Shown here one piece after another: positions 1 to 7,436 of a stretch of 64,000 bases of DNA; position 1 is the first letter of the stretch, and every line of letters begins with the position of its first letter. Source of the stretch: Tepidibacter aestuarii (GTDB lineage: Bacteria > Bacillota > Clostridia > Peptostreptococcales > Peptostreptococcaceae); assembly GCF_934924865.1 (NCBI RefSeq), contig NZ_OW235315.1, positions 1,798,001 to 1,862,000 on the forward strand, read 5' to 3'. A program made the translations under genes and the position numbers. A model generated the notes under the pieces. The model saw only the letters and a program-made list of their open reading frames with translations, had not been told where the DNA came from and did not search any database.

Positions 1-1062
1 TATGGTTTTATTTCTAGGAATTTTTAATACCTTATCTAATACCTCTTTAGGTGTAGATGCATTTGCCATTTGATCGTAAAAGGATTGACCTCCATGGCCA
101 TCATTACAAGCACAAACCATAATTATAATAGCATCTTCATTACAACAAGCCTCTGCAGATGTCATTCCCTTTACAGACTGATATATATTTTGATCTAGTG
201 GATATCCTCCATTTGAAGTTACTACTATATCAGCTTTCACATTATCAACCTTAGAAAGATCTTTGACAAAATCGCAGCCTTTAGCATGAGCAAATTCGCT
301 ATCTCCACTAAATGCATTTATTATTTTTTTATCTTTATCTATCACAACATTCAATATGAATTCTAGATTTGAAACCTTAGCAGCATATAGCATATCAGTA
401 TGAATTGGATTACATTTTAAAATGCCAGTTCTAGCATTTTTGTTTGATATAAATTCAGAGCAATGATTAGCTAATATAGTCTCTGCTCCAGCAATTCCTG
501 GAAGTATACTTTTTCTTCCACCTGAAAATCCAGCGAAAAAATGTGGTTCTATAAAACCTTCTGCTATTAAAAGTTCAGCTTCCATGGCTATTTTATTAAG
601 CCATAATTCTCCTCCTGAAGGAAGTATACCTACTTTAACTAAGTCTTCTTTATTTTTTGACATATGGTTGATTATTGTTTCGTTTTTTACTATTTCTTCT
701 CCAAATTTATTTATCATTTCTTCTTTTGTTGTAGGTCTATGATATCCAGTAGCTATTAATATTTTAATATCTATATCAGGAGCTATATTTCTTATTCTAT
801 CTAAAATGATTGGCATTGTAATTTTGCTAGGAACAGGTCTTGTATGGTCACTTGTAATTATTACCATGTTATTTTTTCCCTTTACTAATTCTTCTAATGA
901 TTTAGACTCTATTGGATTGTCTAGTGCCTTATGTACTATTTCTAATTGAGACAATTCCGGTCTATAATTATGTACTTTAGATTCTAATATTTTGATTAAA
1001 TTTTTATCTGGGATATTTGCATCTATAGAACTTTTAGAGTAAGGCATTTTTATTGAAGCCAT
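1..1062 (-). CDS. larA: Nickel-dependent lactate racemase LarA (3' part outside window)
   Basis: Interconverts L- and D-lactate in the cytoplasm using the nickel-pincer nucleotide (NPN) cofactor. The first 354 codons are present and the C-terminus runs off the window. Visible motifs are SDHTRP (residues 71-76), GYHRP, and a block with EPHFF, GGRKS and NHCSE. The spacing from EPH-His to GRK-Lys (10) and from that Lys to NHC-His (16) equals the family's cofactor residues His174, Lys184 and His200. The ATG at 1060-1062 follows AAGGGGG. It lies downstream of the lactate permease, same strand, with its own promoter and operator. larE, needed for the cofactor, is at 31.5 kb. Confidence 0.92.
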   Translation of the reverse strand, partial: MASIKMPYSKSSIDANIPDKNLIKILESKVHNYRPELSQLEIVHKALDNPIESKSLEELVKGKNNMVIITSDHTRPVPSKITMPIILDRIRNIAPDIDIKILIATGYHRPTTKEEMINKFGEEIVKNETIINHMSKNKEDLVKVGILPSGGELWLNKIAMEAELLIAEGFIEPHFFAGFSGGRKSILPGIAGAETILANHCSEFISNKNARTGILKCNPIHTDMLYAAKVSNLEFILNVVIDKDKKIINAFSGDSEFAHAKGCDFVKDLSKVDNVKADIVVTSNGGYPLDQNIYQSVKGMTSAEACCNEDAIIIMVCACNDGHGGQSFYDQMANASTPKEVLDKVLKIPRNKTI

Positions 1063-1113
1063 TAATAATCCCCCTTTATAATAAATAATAAAATATTTTA
1101 GATAAAATGGTGT

Positions 1114-1128
1114 ATTGGTAGTACCAAT
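1114..1128. promoter_or_regulatory. GntR/LldR-type operator upstream of larA
   Basis: Perfect 15-bp palindrome ATTGGTA-G-TACCAAT directly after the -10 box. The core TGGTA-N-TACCA matches the operator style of FadR-subfamily GntR repressors (LldR and relatives) and recurs at 2767-2783 before the permease. The GntR gene at 2920-3612 is the obvious candidate binder. Confidence 0.75.
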
Positions 1129-1157
1129 TTAATAAGTATTTTATCACAATATTTCAA
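1129..1157 (-). promoter_or_regulatory. Predicted sigma-A promoter of larA
   Basis: Minus-strand TTGAAA (1152-1157), 17-nt spacer, TATTAA (1129-1134). The predicted start point near 1122 lies inside the adjacent palindromic operator, the usual geometry for repression. Confidence 0.5.
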
Positions 1158-1194
1158 AAATTTCTATTAAAGTTTAATTTTTAACATAAGTATT

Positions 1195-2739
1195 TTATAT
1201 AAATAAACTTACAATATAAACTAATATTCCTAAAATAACTACGTAAGCAGCACAAAATTTTAATGTTTTATTAAATATTTTCCCCTCACTTCCTATCATT
1301 CCTGTAGCAGAAGTTGCTATAGCAATACTTTGAGGTGATATCATTTTTCCTGCCGTAGCGCCTGACGTATTTGCAGCTGTAAGCCAATAAGCGTTTACAT
1401 CTATTGATTTAGCTACTTCATTTTGAAGTGCTCCAAATAATACATTAGAAGAAGTGTCACTTCCTGTTATAAATGTTCCTAAAGCTCCTATTATAGGAGA
1501 TATTAAAGGGAAAAATTTACCCGTAGTTTTAACCAATACTATAGCTAATGATGTAATCATACCGCTATACCCCATAACTTTTGCTAAAGCAACTATAGAT
1601 ACGACTGTAATCGTTGATTTATAAAGTTGCTTTAATGTAGATAAAAAAACTTTAATTATTTCTTTAATTTTAGCTCCTTGAATTAATCCTCCTATAAACC
1701 CAGCTAATATAATTAAAGTTCCTGGAGTAGAAATCCATTTAAACACAGTTTTACCTTCATAGATAACTATACTAGTTTTGAAATGACTTAAATATTCATT
1801 AATATTTGGGAATAGAGGGCTTGTGAAAATAATAAATGTAAACACGAGTATATACGGAATCCAAGCTAAAATACCTTCCTTAATTGTGATTCTATTTACA
1901 GTAATACTTGATCCAGTTTCACCTACACTGTATTCACTTTCAAAATCATCTTCTTTTTTCAAGAAAACCTTTGCCCAAAGAATAATCATTCCTAAAGAAC
2001 AAATACTACCTAATAGCGCTGGAAGTTCTGCTCCTAAATATTTTGCACATAATAGTTGAGGAATTGCAAAACTAATACCAGATGCTAAAGAAATTCCAAA
2101 TACACCTTTTAAACCTTTTATACTTTTAGTTGTTATTACAACTAGAACTATTGGAATAATTATAATAAAAATAGTTAGCTGCAGGCCTACATAGTAACTT
2201 AGTAAGTTAACATCAAGTCCTGTTACATTAGCTAAAGTAGAAACAGGAATACCGACTGCTCCGAAAGCTGTAGGAACAGTATTTGCAATTAGGCATATTA
2301 CTGCTGCAAATATAGGATCAAATCCTAAAGAAATTAATATGCTTGCTGGAATAGCTACAGCAGTACCATATCCTGCAACAGCTTCTAAAAATCCCCCAAA
2401 GCCCCATGCAAGTATAAGAACTTGAATTCTTTTATCTCTAGATATACTAGAAAGCATTAATTTCATGATATCCATGCTTTTGGTATAAAGTGCTAAATTA
2501 TAAGTGAATATTGCTGCTATTATTACAATCATTATAGGCCATAGCCCTAATACTACTCCTTCTATTGATACTAAGATAGCTGATCCAAAATCCATATTCC
2601 ATACTAAAATCGATAGAAATATTGTTACTAAAAGACCTAAAGGACATGCTTTATGGGCTGGGATTTTTAAAACTCCTAAAGAGATCATTAACCATGCTAC
2701 TGGAACTAAAGCAATTAAAAATAATAGATAAATATTCAA
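1195..2739 (-). CDS. lctP: L-lactate permease (LctP/LldP family)
   Basis: Integral membrane lactate:proton symporter of about 514 residues, the normal family length. Hydrophobic helices run throughout, with family-typical stretches such as GYGTAVAIPA, GAVGIPVSTLA, GTFITGSDTSSNVLFG and ANTSGATAGKMISPQS. The best start is TTG at 2737-2739, seven bases after GGAGG; upstream in-frame codons lie across the ribosome site and operator. It is followed by larA on the same strand. Expression is probably controlled by the GntR regulator through the palindrome at 2767-2783. Confidence 0.93.
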   Translation of the reverse strand: MNIYLLFLIALVPVAWLMISLGVLKIPAHKACPLGLLVTIFLSILVWNMDFGSAILVSIEGVVLGLWPIMIVIIAAIFTYNLALYTKSMDIMKLMLSSISRDKRIQVLILAWGFGGFLEAVAGYGTAVAIPASILISLGFDPIFAAVICLIANTVPTAFGAVGIPVSTLANVTGLDVNLLSYYVGLQLTIFIIIIPIVLVVITTKSIKGLKGVFGISLASGISFAIPQLLCAKYLGAELPALLGSICSLGMIILWAKVFLKKEDDFESEYSVGETGSSITVNRITIKEGILAWIPYILVFTFIIFTSPLFPNINEYLSHFKTSIVIYEGKTVFKWISTPGTLIILAGFIGGLIQGAKIKEIIKVFLSTLKQLYKSTITVVSIVALAKVMGYSGMITSLAIVLVKTTGKFFPLISPIIGALGTFITGSDTSSNVLFGALQNEVAKSIDVNAYWLTAANTSGATAGKMISPQSIAIATSATGMIGSEGKIFNKTLKFCAAYVVILGILVYIVSLFI

Positions 2740-2766
2740 TACTTTCCCTCCTTTTTCTTTATGGTA

Positions 2767-2783
2767 ATATGGTAATACCATAT
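2767..2783. promoter_or_regulatory. GntR/LldR-type operator upstream of lactate permease
   Basis: Perfect 17-bp palindrome ATATGGTA-A-TACCATAT with the same TGGTA-N-TACCA core as at 1114-1128. An extra ATGGTAAT half-site lies at 2761-2768. The site falls just downstream of the predicted start point of the permease promoter. Confidence 0.75.
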
Positions 2784-2791
2784 CTGTTTTT

Positions 2792-2820
2792 AATTTACCT
2801 TAATTTTCAGAAAATTTCAA
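2792..2820 (-). promoter_or_regulatory. Predicted promoter of lactate permease
   Basis: Minus-strand TTGAAA (2815-2820), 17-nt spacer, TAAATT (2792-2797). It lies between the gntR terminator and the permease operator, so the permease has its own transcript. Confidence 0.45.
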
Positions 2821-2880
2821 GAATAATTTATTTTTTAACATCTATCCTTTCGGAAACATGCATTTTTTTGGAAATATATA

Positions 2881-2913
2881 CAAAAACAACCTGTTTTATC
2901 AGAACAGGTTGTT
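2881..2913 (-). terminator. Terminator after gntR regulator
   Basis: A 10-bp stem (ACAACCTGTT, 2886-2895, with 2903-2912), 7-nt loop, then TTTTT on the minus strand, just after the regulator stop. Confidence 0.85.
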
Positions 2914-2919
2914 AATAAA

Positions 2920-3612
2920 TTAATTAATGCAACTTTTATATATAAATTCCATATGTTTTGCCATACATATAGAAGCTTCTGTAGCATTTTTTTTAGATAA
3001 TGCATTGTATATATCTTCATGATGCTTTATAAGTATCTGTTTATTCTCATTATTTGAAAGTATAATTTTTCTAGCATCCTTAATAAAAAAGTCCATTAAA
3101 CTAGAAATAACGCTTAATATATTTACAATTAAAGAGTTTTTAGATATATCAGCTATTTTATAATGAAATTCCTTATCAAGTTTTACTTTTGTATCTTCAT
3201 TTTCACATTCTTTTAACTGATTCATAATAATCCTAAGTTCTTCAATTTCTTGATTTGTTATTTTATGTGCTGCAAGAGCTACAGTTTCTATTTCAAGCAT
3301 TTTTCTTAGTTCTAATATCTCTTCAGGTTTACTTTCTTGAAGTTTAAATATAACAGACAAAGGTTGAAATAATGTATCATCAAAATTAGATCTTATAAAA
3401 TTTCCTTCTCCTTGTTTGCTTTCTATAAGACCCATTACTTGTAGTGCTCTCAATGCTTCTCTTATAGAGGTTCTACTTACACCTAAAAGTTCAGCTAAAT
3501 CTCTTTCAGGAGGAAGCTTGTCCCCCTTTTTTAGGGTATCATTCATAACCATTTCTTGAATTTGATTTATAACATGTTCATAAACTTTTGTACTTTTAAC
3601 TGGGGTAAACAA
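2920..3612 (-). CDS. FadR-subfamily GntR regulator, probable lactate-responsive repressor
   Basis: A 230-aa regulator with an N-terminal winged helix (about residues 8-75, ERDLAELLGVSRTSIREAL) and a C-terminal FCD effector domain. The FCD shows the usual acidic and histidine positions (DKEFH, KHHED, AKHME) that bind a metal or carboxylate. The start is TTG at 3610-3612, immediately after the truA stop; its ribosome site (GAGGTG) is within the last truA codons, so translation is probably coupled. Adjacent lactate permease and larA both carry matching palindromes, pointing to an LldR-like role (inference). Confidence 0.85.
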   Translation of the reverse strand: MFTPVKSTKVYEHVINQIQEMVMNDTLKKGDKLPPERDLAELLGVSRTSIREALRALQVMGLIESKQGEGNFIRSNFDDTLFQPLSVIFKLQESKPEEILELRKMLEIETVALAAHKITNQEIEELRIIMNQLKECENEDTKVKLDKEFHYKIADISKNSLIVNILSVISSLMDFFIKDARKIILSNNENKQILIKHHEDIYNALSKKNATEASICMAKHMEFIYKSCIN

Positions 3613-4362
3613 CTACATCACCTCTTTATAATTTACTTTATATAGATATAAGCCTTGAGAGTATGCAGTAGATCCTGCTAATGACCTGTCTTTACTTTCT
3701 AGTATATCTTTTATATAATCAGGATTTATCTGTCCATGCCCTATATCTATTAAGGTGCCAACTATAATTCTAACCATATTATGTAAAAATCCATTTCCGT
3801 TTATTTTAATATCAATAAAACCATTTTCTATCTCTATATCTATATAATTTATAGTTCTAATACTAGATTTCTTTTTAGATTTAGAAGATTTAAAGCTAGA
3901 GAAATCATGTTCCCCTATAAGGTGCTTACAAGCTCTTTTCATATTATCAATATTAAGTTTATCTGGGATATGAGTTGTATATTTTCTTAAGAAAGGATCA
4001 TGTATTTTATTGTTGTCTACTTTATATAAATAAGTTTTTGATACAGCATTATATCTTGAATGAAATCTAACATCTACTTCTTCTATGTTGCTAATAACTA
4101 TATCCTGAGGTAAGTAATTATATAAATATTCATGCATTTTAGAAATATTCATTTGTGAATTAGTTTTAAAATTCGCTATTTGAGCAATTGCATGAACTCC
4201 AGCATCTGTTCTTCCAGAACCTATTATTTCTATTTTCTCATCTAGCATTTTAGAAACTACAGCTTCAATCTTAGCTTGTATAGTTGAATCTGTAGTTTTT
4301 AACCTTTGCCATCCTTTGTACTTGCTTCCATCATATTTAATTGTAATTTTTATATTTCGCAT
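3613..4362 (-). CDS. truA: tRNA pseudouridine(38-40) synthase TruA
   Basis: Isomerizes uridines 38-40 in the tRNA anticodon stem-loop. Length is 249 aa, typical. The catalytic Asp is D53 in GRTDAGVHA, with the N-terminal KYDGSKYKGWQR and later FLHNMVR motifs intact. ATG follows AAAGGA. The stop abuts the TTG start of the GntR regulator, so a tRNA-modification gene and a metabolic regulator share a transcript. Confidence 0.95.
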   Translation of the reverse strand: MRNIKITIKYDGSKYKGWQRLKTTDSTIQAKIEAVVSKMLDEKIEIIGSGRTDAGVHAIAQIANFKTNSQMNISKMHEYLYNYLPQDIVISNIEEVDVRFHSRYNAVSKTYLYKVDNNKIHDPFLRKYTTHIPDKLNIDNMKRACKHLIGEHDFSSFKSSKSKKKSSIRTINYIDIEIENGFIDIKINGNGFLHNMVRIIVGTLIDIGHGQINPDYIKDILESKDRSLAGSTAYSQGLYLYKVNYKEVM

Positions 4363-4515
4363 TATCGAGTATTCCTTTCTATTGTATAATAGTTATATTT
4401 TAATCATAACATTTTTTTTATGATATTATAACAAAAATAAAAAAATTCACTTTGTGTTAACTAATGGATAGGGTTTTCACCGAGTTTTAGTTGAAATTTA
4501 TATAGTTCTTGTATA

Positions 4516-4544
4516 TAAAAAAACTACCTATTTTATTAGGTAGC
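4516..4544 (-). terminator. Terminator after MltG-like gene
   Basis: CTACCTA (4524-4530) pairs with TAGGTAG (4537-4543), followed on the minus strand by a seven-T run. It lies one base beyond the stop of the second reading frame of the frameshifted gene, supporting 4545 as the true gene end. Confidence 0.8.
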
Positions 4545-4975
4545 TTAATTAGTTATTATATTTATAATTTCCATCATACTACTTCCTTTTTTTATGCTTT
4601 TTTCTCCCACTCTAAGTTTAGAGCTCAAATCTAAACATCTAAGTAAAGTTAAAAAATCCTCTTTGCTAAGTATAAGTTCATTTTCATATAAAATATCAGC
4701 TACTTTATTGGAAGTAAATCCATTTTGTATAATTATATTTACGCACTCTTCTTTATCATTTTTTTTACAGGTTCTTTATTTGGAATTTGATCTCTATCCT
4801 CTTCCTCTTCATTTTGTGCTTCATTATTTATCTTATTTATTGATTGAGGAAATTCATTTTCTTTTTTACTTTCAGATTGTCCATTATTTTTATTTGCTAA
4901 TATGTTTATGGAAGATCCTAGCAAAAGCCCTATTGATATACCTAGTACTAATATTAGTGTAAATATTTTATTCAA
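4545..4975 (-). pseudogene. MltG/YceG-like membrane protein gene, frameshifted at an A8 tract
   Basis: The first frame starts at TTG 4975 after GGGGGA. It encodes a signal anchor (MNKIFTLILVLGISIGLLLG), then a polar, acidic linker, and stops at 4739. The second frame continues to 4545 and encodes a LysM-like domain as found in MltG proteins (VNIIIQNG, VADILYENELI, LRVGEKSI). The frames meet at eight A residues (T-run 4759-4766); one extra A, or a -1 ribosomal slip on A-AAA-AAA, gives a continuous 143-aa protein. It could be a fresh mutation, a sequencing error or programmed slippage. The transglycosylase catalytic domain is absent, as in other short clostridial members. Confidence 0.65.
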
Positions 4976-5016
4976 TAAACTTCCCCCTAATTTAAATTAT
5001 ATAGTATGTTAATATA

Positions 5017-5223
5017 TTACAATAAATAATATCCTTTATCAAGCAATTCAAAATAAAATTGAGCTGTTTTGTTAAGTTCTTCACCAAATAAAGCTATAAT
5101 CTTCTTTTGTCTACCTTCAGAAGAAAGAATAATTTTACCTATATGTCTATTTTTTCTTTTTAATTTTTCTATTTTGTATCCGTTATCCAGATGATATTTT
5201 ATATAATCTAACTTGTTTTCCAT
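5017..5223 (-). CDS. Small hypothetical protein, 68 aa
   Basis: Not recognised. A basic 68-aa soluble protein (many Lys/Arg, ends KGYYLL) with no membrane segment and no Cys motif. ATG follows AGAGGTGA, a strong ribosome site, which is the main reason to believe it. It sits 41 bases before the MltG-like gene on the same strand and could be cotranscribed with it. Confidence 0.6.
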   Translation of the reverse strand: MENKLDYIKYHLDNGYKIEKLKRKNRHIGKIILSSEGRQKKIIALFGEELNKTAQFYFELLDKGYYLL

Positions 5224-5302
5224 AGTTCACCTCTAATATAATTAATATAGTATATATATGATTATTATCAAAATATTAATTATTATTAAGAATTATGAAT
5301 AA

Positions 5303-5492
5303 AACTACAAAAAAGTCTTTAAAATAAAGACTTTTTTGTAGTTATTATAAATCAAAACTTAATTCATATACAGTTTTCACCCCAGCTGAATTTTTAGTTC
5401 CGTATGACCTATGGGTAAGCTAATCAACAAGCTATTAAGTTCTTATTTCGAGCCTTAAGATGATGAAGTTTTAGAACTTTTAGTTTTCGGAT
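5303..5492 (-). ncRNA. Candidate small RNA of unknown class
   Basis: This is the non-coding stretch between the MBL hydrolase and the 68-aa gene. On the minus strand a TATAAT (5498-5503) is followed by about 190 nt with no credible ORF, ending in the strong hairpin at 5304-5342. Internal pairing includes AAGTTCT with AGAACTT (7 bp), and the stretch is more GC-rich than flanking spacers. Length and layout resemble an independent sRNA (6S-like size), but I could not match it to a known family. Confidence 0.4.
5304..5342 (-). terminator. Strong hairpin terminator, probably of the candidate ncRNA
   Basis: Perfect 18-bp stem (5304-5321 with 5325-5342) with an AAA loop. Internal A- and T-runs allow function in both directions. 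Confidence 0.8.
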
Positions 5493-5536
5493 AAATTATT
5501 ATACTTTTAATAAATCTAATAATTTAAGAAAATATA

Positions 5537-6181
5537 TTAACATAAGTTAATTATATACTTATATTCTTCATTTCTAGCTCGTATATTTTTCATTGTATCC
5601 CAATTGCCATGGCCAGGGTATATAATAATACTATCATCCCATTTTGAAACTATATTTTTGATAGTATTTATCATATCTTCTTCACTACCTCCTGGTAAAT
5701 CTAATCTACCTATCCCATCATTAAATAAAGTATCTCCTGTAAATATTGTATTTTGATGTTCCGCTTTTAGAGAAATTCCTCCTTTTGTATGTCCTGGAGT
5801 ATGGATTACTTCTAAAGGTATATTTCCTATATTTATAACTGAGCCATTTGAAAGAATTTTATCTGCATCAATTGATATTTGCTTTGTATTAGCTTTTTTA
5901 GATAAGTTTATACTTGGATTTTTAAGACCTTTTAAGTCTTTTTTATGAATTAATACATCGCTATTATATTGTTTTTTTAAGTCTTTTACAGCTCCTATAT
6001 GGTCATAGTGGTGATGAGTAAGTATTATATGATTTAACTTTAAATTATTTCTATTTATATAATCTATTAATATTTTAGAATTATCACCAGGGTCTATAAC
6101 GGCAGCATCAAGAGTGTGCTTATCGTGAATTATATATGCATTAGTACTTATTTTGCCTACAACAAATCTTTTTAATATCAT
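5537..6181 (-). CDS. MBL-fold metallo-hydrolase (glyoxalase II-like)
   Basis: Cytosolic zinc hydrolase of 214 aa related to hydroxyacylglutathione hydrolase / YcbL. Metal ligands are visible: THHHYDHIG (residues 55-63), TPGHTKGG and GDTLFNDGIGR, plus a terminal PGHGNW. The substrate cannot be fixed from sequence; bacilli-type relatives act on thioesters such as bacillithiol or S-lactoyl conjugates. ATG follows AAAGGAG, but that site is entirely within a perfect inverted repeat (6182-6238), so translation may be regulated. Confidence 0.88.
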   Translation of the reverse strand: MILKRFVVGKISTNAYIIHDKHTLDAAVIDPGDNSKILIDYINRNNLKLNHIILTHHHYDHIGAVKDLKKQYNSDVLIHKKDLKGLKNPSINLSKKANTKQISIDADKILSNGSVINIGNIPLEVIHTPGHTKGGISLKAEHQNTIFTGDTLFNDGIGRLDLPGGSEEDMINTIKNIVSKWDDSIIIYPGHGNWDTMKNIRARNEEYKYIINLC

Positions 6182-6238
6182 ATTAAGTCTCCTTTATTAT
6201 ATTAGGTTAAATATATTATATAATAAAGGAGACTTAAT
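6182..6238 (-). promoter_or_regulatory. Perfect 21-bp inverted repeat sequestering the MBL ribosome site
   Basis: Arms 6182-6202 and 6218-6238 are perfectly complementary with a 15-nt loop. On the minus-strand mRNA the 3' arm contains AAAGGAGACTTAAT, directly followed by the ATG of the MBL gene. No T-run follows, so it is not a simple terminator. It could be a translational switch or, as DNA, a repressor operator. Confidence 0.7.
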
Positions 6239-6261
6239 CCCAAGAATTTATATATTTATTT

Positions 6262-6561
6262 TTAATTATTTAAGACCTCCTTCATTTCATCATATGTTTC
6301 TTGTAAGAAATCTTCTATCATATCTTGTGTGATTAGATCCTTAATAGATGAAGAGGTTGTTTCGTAAAATTTTTGAGCTACCCACTGGAATTTTTCCTTA
6401 TCAGTTTCAAAGTTTTTCTCAGCATAAAGCATAAGTCTATATGCTATCTCTTTTGATTGCTTTAAAGCTATTTTTTCACTAAGTGTTTTATAAATATAAT
6501 ATACATATCCAGCACTTATTAAAAGAATAAATATTATCCATACGTATATAGACTCAATCAT
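6262..6561 (-). CDS. Small membrane-anchored protein, phage-holin-LLH-like
   Basis: A 99-aa protein with one N-terminal membrane helix (about residues 6-25) and a charged helical tail. The tail (AEKNF, KFQWVAQKFYE, ITQDMIEDFLQETYDEM) resembles the LLH holin family, which also occurs as chromosomal orphans in clostridia. No phage genes are nearby, so a lytic role is doubtful. The same-strand MBL gene follows after 80 bases. Family assignment is tentative. Confidence 0.6.
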   Translation of the reverse strand: MIESIYVWIIFILLISAGYVYYIYKTLSEKIALKQSKEIAYRLMLYAEKNFETDKEKFQWVAQKFYETTSSSIKDLITQDMIEDFLQETYDEMKEVLNN

Positions 6562-6639
6562 ACTAATTACTCCTTTACTTTTTATATATTATATTTATAA
6601 ATAGGTTTATAAGTGATTAATATTACTTAAATAAGATGT

Positions 6640-7236
6640 TTATATTGCTTTTAAAACATTATTAACATTGTGGTAATTCAATAATTCTTTCATTTTATTT
6701 TTTGCGTTTATAAACTGCATATATTTAATGTCAGATATTCTAGAATCACCATACACTCTCCATCCATTTATTTTTGTAAGTTTTAATGAAGGGTGACCAA
6801 TGAATCCCAATACATCTTTTAATGGATATCCTAGAAATATACCTATTTCGTCTGGAATATTTCCAGTTTTCATTTTTTCTATTATAAAATCAAGATATAT
6901 ATCGAAATCGTAATTATTAGGATATCCTATTGATTTTAAAAATTTTAAATTTCTATATTCTGATAATGTATTGTTTAACTCCGCTGAATTATAAAATAAT
7001 ATTTTAGTACATTTATTACAGTAACTAAATTCTTTGTAGGATATCTTACTGTTTTTATGTAAAATATGTTTAATTTCTGTTAATCTATATAAATTTTGTT
7101 TGTCAGAGTAAGGAAAACTTATTATTTCAGCAGGTTTCACTCCAAATATTACAGGTCCTAACAATTGTAGTAACCATTTTGTAAAAGAATCTGTATTATC
7201 ATTTCTGCAAAAACAATTATTCAAGTTATTATTCAT
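6640..7236 (-). CDS. DUF3793 family protein
   Basis: A 198-aa cytoplasmic protein of unknown function. Motifs typical of DUF3793 are GPVIFGVKPAEI near the N-terminus, LYRL, and EIGIFLGYPLKDVLGFIGH then GWRVYGD in the second half. It has scattered cysteines (CFCRND, YCNKC). I place the start at ATG 7236 (MNNNL), nine bases after GGCGG; an earlier in-frame ATG would overlap the ribosome site. Many DUF3793 genes lie near iron or redox genes, but nothing here confirms such a role. Confidence 0.75.
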   Translation of the reverse strand: MNNNLNNCFCRNDNTDSFTKWLLQLLGPVIFGVKPAEIISFPYSDKQNLYRLTEIKHILHKNSKISYKEFSYCNKCTKILFYNSAELNNTLSEYRNLKFLKSIGYPNNYDFDIYLDFIIEKMKTGNIPDEIGIFLGYPLKDVLGFIGHPSLKLTKINGWRVYGDSRISDIKYMQFINAKNKMKELLNYHNVNNVLKAI

Positions 7237-7368
7237 ATATATCATCCGCCTTTTAAGAAAATTCAAATCAATTGAAAGTAAATATCATTTTCGTTTATAT
7301 TAATATAATATTACAGTTTTGTATAAAATGTCAAATAATTTACGATTTAAATTGGATATTATATTAAG

Positions 7369-7398
7369 AGAATATTTAAACTAAATTAGAAGATAATA
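7369..7398 (+). promoter_or_regulatory. Predicted forespore (sigma-G/F type) promoter
   Basis: AGAATA (7369-7374), 17-nt spacer, GATAATA (7392-7398), close to the sigma-G consensus GnATA ... CATA(A/C)TA. It precedes a germination gene, the expected kind of target. Confidence 0.5.
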
Positions 7399-7436
7399 AC
7401 TATATAAATTGAATAGGGTTATATGGAGGTTTAAAG

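Noticed and set aside
1823..2915. Plus-strand frames opposite the lactate permease
   Set aside because: Hydrophobic shadows of the permease; no ribosome sites.
6262..6561. Holin-like gene as evidence of a prophage
   Set aside because: No other phage genes, no integrase partner and no attachment repeats nearby.
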